The translations under genes and the position numbers were made by a program. From contig CAXXPL010000009.1 of NCBI GenBank assembly GCA_963674665.2, positions 186,001 to 250,000 on the forward strand: 64,000 nucleotides of DNA, read 5' to 3'. This DNA comes from G963674665 sp963674665. Lineage in GTDB: Bacteria > Desulfobacterota > Desulfovibrionia > Desulfovibrionales > Desulfovibrionaceae. The notes under the pieces were generated by a model that saw nothing but the letters and a program-made list of their open reading frames with translations, ran no database searches and was not told where the DNA came from. This document shows positions 7,968 to 15,893 of the stretch, one piece after another. The number at the start of each line of letters is the position of its first letter. The stretch's first letter is position 1.

Positions 7968-9026
7968 ATGAAAAAGATTTTCGTGATAGCCTTGCTGGCA
8001 GTGTTCGCCATGACCGGCGCCGCGCAGGCGGAGACCCTGAAACTCTTGACCTGGAAGGGCTATGCCCCGGAAAAGCTGGTCCAGGACTTCGAGAAGGCAA
8101 CCGGCATCAAGGTTGAGGTCACCTACTCCAACAACGAGGAGATGATCGCCAAGCTGCGCGCCACCCGCGGCGCCGGCTTCGATCTTGCCCAGCCCTCCCA
8201 GGACCGGATCTCCTCGGTTCAGGAAAAGTACGACATCTATAAGGAATTCGACTACTCCAAAATCGACGCCAAGCTGTTCATTCCCTCCATGCTCGACGCC
8301 GTGAAGAAGAACACACTGGTTGGGGGCAAGTCCTACGCCGTGCCCTTCTGCTGGGGCACTTCCGGCCTCATCGTGAACAGTGACAAGGCCGCGGGCGTGG
8401 ATTCCTACACCGCGCTGCTGGATCCCAAGTTCTCGGGCCGCGTGAGCTACCGCCTGAAACGCCCCACCCTGATTGCCATGGGTTTCGCCCTCGGGTTCGA
8501 CCCCTTTGCCCTGTACAGCGACGCCAAGGCCTACGGCGAGATGCTGGACAAGATCGAGGCCAAGCTCATCGAGGCCAAGCCCATCGTAAAGAACTACTGG
8601 GCCAACGGTGACTCCCTGCTCGAGTCCATGCGCTCCGGCGAGGTCTTCGTGGCCATGGCCTGGGACAACGGCGGCTGGAAGCTGCACGCAGACAACAAGG
8701 CCATCGACTTCAAGGCCCCCAAGGAGGGCGCACTGGGCTGGATCGACACCTTCGCCATCCCGGCCAAGGCCGAGAACACCGACGCCGCCTACAAGTGGAT
8801 CAACTTTATCATGAAGCCCGAGAACGCCGGCTACTTCACCACCCAGGAGAAGTGCGCCACCGCCTCCCAGGGTGCAATGGATCACACCGACCCCGCTGTT
8901 GCCGAGAACTTCAAGCGCTCCTTCCCGCCCGAAGCCATTGACAACATCAAGTGGTACCCGCCCGTGCCCGCCCAGTTGGAGAGCATGGAAGGCAAGGTGC
9001 TGGACAAGATCAAGGCCGCCAACTAG
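7968..9026 (+). CDS. ABC transporter substrate-binding protein, polyamine type
   Basis: A 352-residue periplasmic protein with a cleavable signal peptide (about 22 residues, ending AQA before ETLKLLTWKGY). The start of the mature part and strings such as DLAQPSQDRISSV, VPFCWGTSGLIVN and AMAWDNGGWKL place it with the PotD/PotF-like family that binds spermidine, putrescine or related cations. Three genes for an ATPase and two permeases follow on the same strand after a 326-base gap holding a terminator-like hairpin, a usual way to make more binding protein than transporter. The substrate is inferred from family and neighbours. Confidence 0.88.
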   Translation: MKKIFVIALLAVFAMTGAAQAETLKLLTWKGYAPEKLVQDFEKATGIKVEVTYSNNEEMIAKLRATRGAGFDLAQPSQDRISSVQEKYDIYKEFDYSKIDAKLFIPSMLDAVKKNTLVGGKSYAVPFCWGTSGLIVNSDKAAGVDSYTALLDPKFSGRVSYRLKRPTLIAMGFALGFDPFALYSDAKAYGEMLDKIEAKLIEAKPIVKNYWANGDSLLESMRSGEVFVAMAWDNGGWKLHADNKAIDFKAPKEGALGWIDTFAIPAKAENTDAAYKWINFIMKPENAGYFTTQEKCATASQGAMDHTDPAVAENFKRSFPPEAIDNIKWYPPVPAQLESMEGKVLDKIKAAN

Positions 9027-9059
9027 GGCCTGAGGACAAGCAAGAGAAAGAAAAATGTG

Positions 9060-9097
9060 CCGGGGGGAAACCTTTCTGTAGAAAGATTTCCCCCCGG
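9060..9097 (+). terminator. Family A terminator repeat after the binding-protein gene
   Basis: Inverted repeat with arms CCGGGGGGAAA and TTTCCCCCCGG around an imperfect inner stem, followed by CCCCCCTTCC and CTTTTT. It lies 33 bases past the stop at 9026. Probably a partial terminator between the binding-protein gene and the transporter genes. Confidence 0.7.
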
Positions 9098-9266
9098 ACC
9101 CCCCTTCCAAAGACTTTTTGTATAAAAACTAGGTGGGTTGATGTTATAAGGATTGCGCCCCAAAGGAGATAGCCCTCTGTTTCAAAAGGGTTTCTCTTGG
9201 AGCTCCCCACCTACAAAGTTTAGTGATTGAGGTAGAGTGCCTAATAAAAATTCTGGAAAGGGGAGC

Positions 9267-9305
9267 CCGAGGGGAAGAACCTCTTTCTAATAGGTTTTCC
9301 CTCGG
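9267..9305 (-). repeat. Second family A hairpin, opposite orientation
   Basis: CCGAGGGGAAGAACC pairs with GGTTTTCCCTCGG. The tail typical of the family (CTCCCCTTTCC) lies on the left, so the unit points to the minus strand, where no gene ends. With the copy at 9060-9097 it forms a face-to-face pair around about 170 bases that hold no visible gene. Confidence 0.6.
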
Positions 9306-9352
9306 AAATCCATTTTTCAGCGTCTTTTTCAAATTTTTACCCCTGAACCATC

Positions 9353-10435
9353 ATGCCCAACGATCTGTCCGTCATCGACGTCACCAAGAAATTCGGCGAG
9401 TTCATAGCCGTGGACAGGGTATCCTTTGACGTGCCCGAAGGCTCGTTCTTTTCCATCCTCGGCCCCTCGGGGTGCGGCAAGACAACGCTCCTGCGCATGA
9501 TCGCGGGCTTCGACTCGCCCACCTCCGGCCGCATCGAGATCCGCGGCAAGGGCATGCTCGGCGTGCCCCCGAACCGCCGCCCCGTGAACCTCGTGTTCCA
9601 GCACTTGGCGCTGTTCCCCATGATGAATGTGGAGGAGAACATCGCTTTCGGCCTCAAGCGGCGCGGCGTGGACAAGAAGGAGTGCCGCAAGCGCGTGGCC
9701 GCCATGCTTGAGCGCGTGGGCCTCCCCGAATACGGCGGCAAGCGGATCAACCAGCTCTCGGGGGGGCAGAAGCAGCGCATCGCCATTGCCCGCTGTCTGG
9801 TGCTGGAGCCCTCGGTGCTGCTGCTGGACGAACCCCTGGGCGCCCTGGACCTGAAGCTGCGGGAGCAGATGAAGGTGGAGCTCAAAAAGCTGCAGGGCGA
9901 GGTGGGGACAACCTTTGTCTACATCACCCATGACCAATCCGAGGCCCTGGTCATGTCGGACAGGGTGGCGGTTATGAACAAGGGGCGCTTCGAGCAGGTG
10001 GGCGAGCCCCAGGAACTGTACCACGCCCCGGCATCGCGATTCGTGGCCGGGTTCGTGGGGGACAACAACACCTGGGAGGGCACCCTGACCAGCTCGGGCG
10101 AGAACCGCATGCGCATGGCCACCAACGAGGGCTTCACCTTCGATGTCCGGGCCAACGACGCCTGCAGGGACGGTTCGCGGGTGACCCTGTTCCTCCGCCC
10201 CGAGGCCATGAGCATCGAACCCCGGGACCAGGAGGGGCTGAACATCTTCAGGGTGGTGGTGAAGAACATCCTGTTCGACGGCGCCAACAGCCGCCTGCTC
10301 ACGGTCACCGAACAGGGGCGCGAGCTCCTGGTGGCCCTGCCGCAGAATCGCAGGTTCGATCACATCCGCCCCAATGATGCCATAATCCTTGGCTGGCACC
10401 CGGACTCCGGGGTCACGTTCCCGGCAGGGGCGTAA
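9353..10435 (+). CDS. potA: Polyamine-type ABC transporter ATP-binding protein
   Basis: A 360-residue cytoplasmic ATPase. Walker A is GPSGCGKTT near residue 39, the signature is LSGGQKQR, Walker B is LLLDEPLGALD and the switch is THDQ. The C-terminal 110 residues form the TOBE-type regulatory domain of the PotA/CysA group. It powers import through the two permeases that follow with overlapping or nearly touching ends. ATG 9353 has no clear ribosome site, but upstream sequence is unlike the family. Confidence 0.9.
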   Translation: MPNDLSVIDVTKKFGEFIAVDRVSFDVPEGSFFSILGPSGCGKTTLLRMIAGFDSPTSGRIEIRGKGMLGVPPNRRPVNLVFQHLALFPMMNVEENIAFGLKRRGVDKKECRKRVAAMLERVGLPEYGGKRINQLSGGQKQRIAIARCLVLEPSVLLLDEPLGALDLKLREQMKVELKKLQGEVGTTFVYITHDQSEALVMSDRVAVMNKGRFEQVGEPQELYHAPASRFVAGFVGDNNTWEGTLTSSGENRMRMATNEGFTFDVRANDACRDGSRVTLFLRPEAMSIEPRDQEGLNIFRVVVKNILFDGANSRLLTVTEQGRELLVALPQNRRFDHIRPNDAIILGWHPDSGVTFPAGA

Positions 10436-10436
10436 C

Positions 10437-11291
10437 ATGAAGGGGACCAAGCTTACACTGTGGGTCTTCATGGCGCCGGTGCTGTTGTGGCTGGTGCTGC
10501 TGATCGTGCTCCCGCACATCGACCTGCTCATCATGAGCTTTCGCGGGGAGAACGACTACGGCGACATGACCTGGACCCTGACCAACTACATGAATTTCTT
10601 CACCGAGCCAGTCTACTGGCTGACCTTCGTGCGCACCGCGATCTACGCCATCATCACTACGGGCATCACCTTTGTCATCGCCATGCCCGTGGCCTTCTAC
10701 ATCTCCAAGCTGGCTCGCAGGAAGGTGCAGGGGGCGCTCATGATCATGCTGCTGCTCCCCTTCTGGGTCAGCGAGCTGGTGCGGGTCTACGGCTGGATGA
10801 TCCTGCTGCGCGAGTCCGGGGTGCTGAACTTCTTCATGCTCAAGCTGGGGCTCGTGAACAAGCCGGTGGAGATGCTCTACAACGACGCCACCATGATCAT
10901 GGGGCTGGTGTACACCTCCATGCTGTTCATGGTGGTGCCCCTCATCTCGGTGATGGAGAGTCTGGACGACAGTCTCATCGAGGCGGCCCATGACTTGGGC
11001 GCGGGGAAATTCACCATCTGGCGCACCATCATCATCCCGCACTGCAAGCCAGGTATCACCTCTGGGGCCATCGTGGTCTTCATGCTCACCCTGGGCAACT
11101 ACCTCACGCCCAACCTCATGGGCGGGAAGAACTCCCTGTGGTTCACGGAGCAGATCTACAACCAGTTCATCGCCAGCTTCAACTGGAACCAGGGCGCGGC
11201 CTTCGGCTTCCTGCTGCTGGTGCTCAGCTCCCTGATCATCTGGGTGGGGCTCAAGGTCTCGCGTCAAAAGCTCGGGGAGGTGGCCACATGA
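10437..11291 (+). CDS. potB: Polyamine-type ABC transporter permease (PotB-like)
   Basis: A 284-residue inner-membrane permease with about six hydrophobic segments and the EAA loop IEAAHDLGAGKFTIWRTII that contacts the ATPase. ATG 10437 lies one base after the upstream stop. Its own stop overlaps the next start (ATGA), which indicates translational coupling. Confidence 0.9.
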   Translation: MKGTKLTLWVFMAPVLLWLVLLIVLPHIDLLIMSFRGENDYGDMTWTLTNYMNFFTEPVYWLTFVRTAIYAIITTGITFVIAMPVAFYISKLARRKVQGALMIMLLLPFWVSELVRVYGWMILLRESGVLNFFMLKLGLVNKPVEMLYNDATMIMGLVYTSMLFMVVPLISVMESLDDSLIEAAHDLGAGKFTIWRTIIIPHCKPGITSGAIVVFMLTLGNYLTPNLMGGKNSLWFTEQIYNQFIASFNWNQGAAFGFLLLVLSSLIIWVGLKVSRQKLGEVAT

Positions 11292-12142
11292 TCCGCTCCC
11301 TGCCGCGTAGCGGTGCCTACAACTGGTCCTTCAACCTGTTCATCCTGCTGTATTTCACCTTCCTGTTCGCGCCGCTGGTGGTCACCTGCGTGCTGGCCTT
11401 CAACAACTCGGACTTTCCGGCGCTCCCCTGGCAGGGTTTCTCCCTGGACTGGTTCTTTTCCAAGGGGCCGGAGCGCGTGGGCCTGTTTTACGACGATCAG
11501 AACCTCCGGGCCATCGTGACCAGCTTCGAGACAGCGTTCTTCGTGTCCATCCTCTGTGTTGTGGTGGGTACCTGCGCCAGCTTCCTGTTCGAAAAGGAGA
11601 ACTTCCGGTTCAAGGGCGCCCTGTATTTCCTGATGCTCGCCCCCTTGGTGATTCCCGGAGTGATCCTGGGCATCTCCCTGCTGCTGGGCGCCAACACCGT
11701 GGGCCTGTACCTGGACGACAATTATGGGCTGGATTTCTCCCTGTTTCGCCCCAGCTTCTGGCTGGTGGTCATGGGGCAGTTCTCCTTCATCACCACCTTC
11801 GTGACCCTGGTGGTGTCGGCGCGGCTGCGCAAGTTCGATCCCTCCCTGGAGGAGGCGGCTCTGAACCTGGGTGCCACGCATTTCGGAGTGATCTGGCACG
11901 TGACGCTCAAGTACCTGCGCCCCGCCATTATCGGCTCGGCCGCCGTGGCCTTTCTCATGAGCTTCGAGAATTTCAACACCACGCTGTTCCTGGTGGGCTC
12001 GGAACCCACCCTGCCCATCAACCTGTACCTGCAGGTGCGCGACGGCAGCACGCCCATCATCAACGCGGTGTCCCTCATGCTCATCCTGGGCACCTCGGTG
12101 CTGGCGCTGGTGAACCTCTACTTCACCCGCAAGGGCGAATAG
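11288..12142 (+). CDS. potC: Polyamine-type ABC transporter permease (PotC-like)
   Basis: A 284-residue permease with about six membrane segments and the EAA loop LEEAALNLGATHFGVIWHVT. The start at 11288 overlaps the previous stop by four bases; an in-frame extension upstream would lie inside potB and is rejected. Last gene of the importer operon, followed by a strong family A hairpin. Confidence 0.9.
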   Translation: MIRSLPRSGAYNWSFNLFILLYFTFLFAPLVVTCVLAFNNSDFPALPWQGFSLDWFFSKGPERVGLFYDDQNLRAIVTSFETAFFVSILCVVVGTCASFLFEKENFRFKGALYFLMLAPLVIPGVILGISLLLGANTVGLYLDDNYGLDFSLFRPSFWLVVMGQFSFITTFVTLVVSARLRKFDPSLEEAALNLGATHFGVIWHVTLKYLRPAIIGSAAVAFLMSFENFNTTLFLVGSEPTLPINLYLQVRDGSTPIINAVSLMLILGTSVLALVNLYFTRKGE

Positions 12143-12178
12143 GGGGGAAAAGGCGGGAAAAAGAAGTAAAGGCATTTT

Positions 12179-12217
12179 GCGAGGGGGAAACCATTTGTAA
12201 ATGGTTCTCCCCCTCGC
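12179..12217 (+). terminator. Family A terminator after the importer operon
   Basis: A perfect stem, GCGAGGGGGA with TCCCCCTCGC and the inner arms ACCATTT and AAATGGT, then the tail GCTCCCCCTTCC. It is the best preserved copy of the repeat in the window and lies 36 bases past the potC stop. Confidence 0.8.
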
Positions 12218-12243
12218 GCTCCCCCTTCCTAAACTTTGGTATT

Positions 12244-12271
12244 TAGAGCATTTAGCGCTTGAAATGCTCTA
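12244..12271. repeat. Short palindromic repeat (family B), copy 1
   Basis: TAGAGCATTT and AAATGCTCTA form a 10-bp stem with an 8-base loop. It is followed by AGGTCAGC. A related unit at 41934-41980 has the same outer arms and is followed by GGTCGGC. Confidence 0.6.
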
Positions 12272-12288
12272 AGGTCAGCATTATTGTG

Positions 12289-12317
12289 TTGACATTGTCA
12301 AAGAAGTAATATATAAA
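12289..12317 (+). promoter_or_regulatory. Promoter of the AbiEi-like antitoxin gene
   Basis: TTGACA at 12289-12294 and TATAAA at 12312-12317 are separated by exactly 17 bases, a near-consensus sigma-70 promoter. The -10 box lies in the left arm of the palindrome 12308-12337, so a bound repressor would block it. Predicted transcription starts near 12324, about 110 bases before the start codon. Confidence 0.75.
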
Positions 12318-12337
12318 GTATAAATACTTTATATATT
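12308..12337. promoter_or_regulatory. Operator palindrome O1 of the toxin-antitoxin locus
   Basis: Two perfect 13-base arms are separated by TAAA. The core AAAGTATAAATACTTT is repeated exactly in the palindrome at 14220-14249, and the arm length and spacing are the same. Overlap with the promoter suggests autorepression by the AbiEi-like protein, as established for classical AbiEi proteins that bind inverted repeats at their own promoter. Confidence 0.7.
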
Positions 12338-12362
12338 TGCAAAAGCTTGAGGTAAAAAAAGA

Positions 12363-12402
12363 ATATAACTATGTTATGTATTAATACTTAACATAGTTAT
12401 AT
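12363..12402. promoter_or_regulatory. Operator palindrome O2 in the antitoxin leader
   Basis: A 40-base near-perfect palindrome (ATAACTATGTTA at one side, TAACATAGTTAT at the other, centre GTATTAATAC). Its centre is 60 bases from that of O1, an integral number of helix turns. It lies in the leader, so it could be a second repressor site or an mRNA hairpin. Confidence 0.55.
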
Positions 12403-12432
12403 AAAAAAGGTTATTGTCAAGGGGTAGTCGGT

Positions 12433-13311
12433 TTGGCGAAGACACGACTGGATCTAGCCAGAAAAGAGATTCTCACACTTCTGGAGAATGATGAGCGGTC
12501 TGTTTTTTCCGTAAAAGACCTGGGTGAAATATTCAGAGCAAATTATGAGGAATGGAGGCTTGCAAAGTCCACAGGCAGGTCTGGTTTTATCACGTACCTA
12601 TGTGACAAGAGGATTCTACAAAAGATAGTGTTAAAATTTTCGGATGATACGCAAATAATCAAGTATGGACTGAGAGAGCGGTACAGTAAGGTGGAATTGT
12701 ATCTTTCGTTGGCTGCAAATGCCTATTTTAGCCATTATACAGCCATGGGTTATCATCAACTAACGGAGCAAATACCGAAGATCTTTTATGTCAACAGGGA
12801 ATTATCGCCAAAGAATCAACTGCCTAACACTTTGACTCAAGAAAGTATTGATGAATCCTACTCCAAGGATCCTAGAGTATCCCATAAGTACGCACAATAC
12901 AGAGGGGATCGGCTTCTAATGCTCAACAGTAAAAATACCGGGGGGCTCGGTATTGTGAAGGAGCAATGGGAAGGAAAAATCATCAGAATGACAAATCTTG
13001 AAAGAACCCTCATTGATTGCGCGGTGAAACCAGAATACGCGGGTGGCGTCTATGAGGTAGTGAAAGCCTTTAGGCTGGCCAAAGGCAAGGCATCTTCAAA
13101 CAAGATGTATGCGTTCCTGAAAAAATTGAACTATGCATACCCGTTTCATCAGGTGTTGGGTTTTTATCTTGAACTTGCTGGTTTTGATTCAGTAATTATT
13201 AAGCACCTTGCGGAAATGCCAATGCCCTACAAGTTTTATTTAACCAAAGGCATGAGCGGTGTTGATTATTCTGAGAAGTGGAGATTATTCTATCCCAAGT
13301 CGTTTAGCTAA
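12433..13311 (+). CDS. AbiEi-family antitoxin / autorepressor
   Basis: A 292-residue protein with an N-terminal winged-helix-like segment (about residues 1-90) and the C-terminal AbiEi domain, recognised by MTNLERTLIDCAVKPEYAGG near residues 178-197. In type IV AbiE systems this protein neutralises the AbiEii nucleotidyltransferase and represses its own promoter. Start is TTG 12433 with AAGGGG about 8 bases upstream. Two palindromes and a near-consensus promoter precede it. The locus is clearly more AT-rich than its neighbours, a sign of transfer. Unusually, the partner gene is not downstream on the same strand but convergent, overlapping the last 27 bases. Confidence 0.82.
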   Translation: MAKTRLDLARKEILTLLENDERSVFSVKDLGEIFRANYEEWRLAKSTGRSGFITYLCDKRILQKIVLKFSDDTQIIKYGLRERYSKVELYLSLAANAYFSHYTAMGYHQLTEQIPKIFYVNRELSPKNQLPNTLTQESIDESYSKDPRVSHKYAQYRGDRLLMLNSKNTGGLGIVKEQWEGKIIRMTNLERTLIDCAVKPEYAGGVYEVVKAFRLAKGKASSNKMYAFLKKLNYAYPFHQVLGFYLELAGFDSVIIKHLAEMPMPYKFYLTKGMSGVDYSEKWRLFYPKSFS

Positions 13312-14169
13312 CGTTCTCGTTACATTGATTACAAAATCAAAATAAAAAGAAAAATCCTTAAGTGTTGTGTTGGTACTGACAGTATTTATTACGGAGGCGA
13401 AGGTAATCTCATGGATATTTTTGTATTCTTCAATCTTGAATAGAGTGCCTAGAGGAACATTCTTTGCCATAAAAACTTCTTTCAACTTATTTATGCTTTC
13501 TGTAGAAAGTAGATTGAGATTGAATGTTTGGCACAGGCAATATATATCGAAGAAATCTTTGGCTCGTCCTTTTATGCCAGGCTTGGGCACAATCAGCATA
13601 AATTCACCAGTTTGTTGACAGATCGCACGTATTTTCTCCAAAGCCAATAATTCCGGTGGATAAACATAGATTATCCGATCGTCGAGTTCCTCTTCTCGCC
13701 TTTCGCAATACTCAAATTTGCTAATTTCTATATCGATTTTTTGCTTGCCTCCACGATCGATGCGCAGAGCTTTTTTACGTAGCACTTCAAGTCTTTCGCC
13801 ATACCGTTGCTTGTTCTTGATACTCGCTAGTTTGAATGATGCAACATATCCTCCCCAAAATCCGGTATTGCATGGTTTTATGTTTTCCGGTTTATTGTGA
13901 AAATCGTAATCAAACACGGCAAGATCATTCTCCAAAAATTCCGATTCAAGTGCGGCATGGAGTTTTTCGGATACTATTGGCAGCTCTTTTTCGGAAAAAT
14001 CATTTTCGATTGAGAAGTCAAAATCAAGTGAAGAGCGATTCGCCATTTTATAGACAAGACTCATTGCATTGCCTCCTTTTAAAACAAAGCGGTTCATCAA
14101 AAAATCATCTGAGAAGATTGCGCAAACAGTCTTGATTTTTATGGCTTCAAAATCGAGTTGGTCGTCCAT
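13285..14169 (-). CDS. AbiEii-family nucleotidyltransferase toxin
   Basis: A 294-residue protein of the AbiEii/AbiGii nucleotidyltransferase family. Motif I is KGGNAMSLVYK followed by RSSLDFDFSI, motif II is IDIEISKFEY, then the helical motif YPPELLALEKIRAI and motif IV KGRAKDFFDIYCL, the expected order. Related toxins transfer nucleotides to RNA targets and stop growth until neutralised. The promoter seems to be TATAAT at 14178-14183 on the minus strand, only 8 bases before the ATG, so the message would be nearly leaderless, and no ribosome site is seen. The gene runs tail-to-tail into the antitoxin gene, so full-length transcripts of the two are complementary at their ends. Confidence 0.85.
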   Translation of the reverse strand: MDDQLDFEAIKIKTVCAIFSDDFLMNRFVLKGGNAMSLVYKMANRSSLDFDFSIENDFSEKELPIVSEKLHAALESEFLENDLAVFDYDFHNKPENIKPCNTGFWGGYVASFKLASIKNKQRYGERLEVLRKKALRIDRGGKQKIDIEISKFEYCERREEELDDRIIYVYPPELLALEKIRAICQQTGEFMLIVPKPGIKGRAKDFFDIYCLCQTFNLNLLSTESINKLKEVFMAKNVPLGTLFKIEEYKNIHEITFASVINTVSTNTTLKDFSFYFDFVINVTRTLAKRLGIE

Positions 14170-14177
14170 ATCTGAAT

Positions 14178-14204
14178 ATTATAGAAGAAATTGACTATTG
14201 ACAA
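14178..14204 (-). promoter_or_regulatory. Promoter of the toxin gene
   Basis: On the minus strand TATAAT (14183-14178) follows TTGTCA (14204-14199) with 15 bases between, or TTTGTC with about 16. Spacing is short, so strength is uncertain. The -35 bases overlap those of a plus-strand promoter-like pair at 14198-14226. Confidence 0.5.
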
Positions 14205-14249
14205 ATCCGGCGATTGGTGATAATTAAAAGTATAAATACTTTTAATTAT
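14198..14249 (+). promoter_or_regulatory. Plus-strand promoter with operator O3 matching O1
   Basis: TTGACA (14198-14203), 17 bases, then TAATTA (14221-14226). The -10 lies in the left arm of a palindrome (14220-14249) with 13-base arms and TAAA between, containing the same 16-base core as O1. The arrangement copies that of the antitoxin promoter. No plus-strand gene follows; transcription would run antisense into the broken GIY-YIG gene. It may be the leftover control region of a lost gene, or a source of a regulatory RNA. Confidence 0.6.
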
Positions 14250-14297
14250 GAAGTTAATAACAGTTTTGACGCTTATTTCGTACTGAAGTTTTTGGGT

Positions 14298-15112
14298 TCA
14301 GTTTTCGTTGAGCCCATGTTCTCGCGAGCACAAGACATTTTTCCAGTGGGACTCCCGTTTGAGGATATCATCGTCACTGGCATGGGAATCGGCGATTTCC
14401 AGTATGGCGTATTGGAAGTTCATGGCATGTTCAGGGCCGTTCTCATCCAGCAGCTCGATCAATCCCTTGTTGCCCCCGTGTCCTGTGCGCGCATAGTTGG
14501 ACCAGCGTTTCCAGATCATCTCCTCGCCCGTGGCGCTGCCCACGTAGACCTTGCCGCTCGACCTGTCCACTATGGCGTAAACCCCTTTCACATTGGAGAG
14601 TATCGATCGCCAGGACACAATGTCCATGCCGACGATGGATTTGAGGACCCGGTGAGAGACCGCCACGTTGTTGAATCCGGGGAAGACCGCTGCGGCCATT
14701 TTTTCCGGTTTCATCTCGACAACTTCCATGTCGTCCACCGCTGTTTCAAAGTAAGGGTACGATTGTCGGAAGCCCTTCCGAAAACCCACGACGATGCGCC
14801 CCACATACTTGTTGAGTGATTCGATTTCAAATGTGTTGTAAAAAAAATATCCTTTTTTCTTTCTGCTCGTACAACCCAGCACCTTGAAAAGCCCTGCAAA
14901 AAGCCACCTGCTTCTTTGGTGCAGGTCTATCAATGCAGGACATAGTCCCTTTCAAAATTTCTCTTGGATTGCCGTGTCTGCCATTTTTCGAACTCTCCCG
15001 CGAAAAATATGTCCAGGGGATCGTCCACGCCATTGGAACTGGCGAAATGAAGCTTGCATGTTTCCGGTTCGATGTCCGGTTCCATAACGCGCAATATGTC
15101 AATGAATTTCAT
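14298..15112 (-). pseudogene. GIY-YIG nuclease family protein, frameshifted
   Basis: Two frames together make a protein of about 271 residues. The first (15112 to about 14935) begins MKFIDILRVMEPD and ends ERDYVLH. The second (about 14933 to 14298) continues IDLHQRSRWLFAG and holds the nuclease domain: GVYAIVDRSSGKVYVGSATG, WSNYARTGHGGN and a late Glu in KRESHWKNVL. One missing base between the codons for VL and LIDLH restores the frame. The family, with an unknown N-terminal domain, is common next to mobile or defence genes. Gene decay or a sequence error are both possible. Confidence 0.75.
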
Positions 15113-15455
15113 ATTTCACCACTGTTCCCTACGTTGCTGTGTGTGATGGACATGGTACAGAAATTTGAACACTGTTTTCAAGTGTATTTTTACGGCGGTA
15201 TCCGCCTCAGGGCGAATGTCGAAGCTGTTGTGAAACAATACGGCCTCGTGCAATATCAGGGTATTATTGAGAACACAAAATGTTCTACATTTTGTAGCTC
15301 GAAGGCATAAGGACAGGCCCGCCAAAGGCGGGTACTGGCGGCGAATCCGCCGGAGACACGAATTCTTTCGGTGATCATGTGCTTGCAATTTGCTGCAATG
15401 CTTGACTATGCATGGGCCTACAACGCCAACCCATCGAAGACCGCAGGTGAACTCA
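15113..15455. other. Intergenic region with small hairpins
   Basis: No gene recognised. Small inverted repeats are present: ACAAAATGT-TCT-ACATTTTGT at 15275-15295, CCCGCC-AAA-GGCGGG at 15318-15332 and GGCGG-CGAAT-CCGCC at 15337-15351. AT content falls sharply towards the right, marking the border between the transferred island and the GC-rich host sequence. Confidence 0.5.
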
Positions 15456-15869
15456 ATGCTGATAGCCACATATGACGACGAGGCGCATCGGAGCCAGGTG
15501 AAGGAACTCTGGGAACGGGTGTTCGGCTACGAGGCCGCGCACAACGCGCCGGAGTTGGTCATCGACAAGAAGCTCGCGGTGGGGGACGGGCTGTTCTTCG
15601 CGGCCATGGACAATGGCAGGGTCATTGGCACCATCATGGCCGGATACGACGGCCACCGGGGCTGGATCTACTCCCTTGCCGTGCTGCCCGGGCATAGGTG
15701 CCGGGGCGTGGGCAGGGCTCTGCTGGAGAGGGCGCAGCGGGAACTGGTGCTGCGCGGCTGCATCAAGGTCAACCTGCAGATTGTGGCCACCAACGATGAG
15801 GTCAGGAAATTCTACGAGGACAATGGTTTCTCGGTGGAGGACAGGATCAGCATGGGCAAGCGGCTCTGA
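15456..15869 (+). CDS. GNAT-family N-acetyltransferase (YpeA-like)
   Basis: A 137-residue acetyltransferase. The acetyl-CoA loop is VLPGHRCRGVGRALLERAQ, followed by INLQIVATN-like strand VNLQIVATNDEVRKFYEDNGF, typical of the small single-domain YpeA type. ATG 15456 follows AGGTGA; the open frame upstream lacks similarity to the family. Substrate unknown. It stands alone, opposite to the cyclic-di-GMP genes to its right. Confidence 0.85.
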   Translation: MLIATYDDEAHRSQVKELWERVFGYEAAHNAPELVIDKKLAVGDGLFFAAMDNGRVIGTIMAGYDGHRGWIYSLAVLPGHRCRGVGRALLERAQRELVLRGCIKVNLQIVATNDEVRKFYEDNGFSVEDRISMGKRL

Positions 15870-15893
15870 TCCGGGGCAGGGTGCAATCGCTTG

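Noticed and set aside
14214..14819. Plus-strand open frame after operator O3.
   Set aside because: It is the antisense of the GIY-YIG gene; the operator-promoter therefore has no convincing gene.
15318..15351. Tandem small hairpins that could suggest an integron attC site.
   Set aside because: They lack the paired R and L box sequences and no integrase is near.
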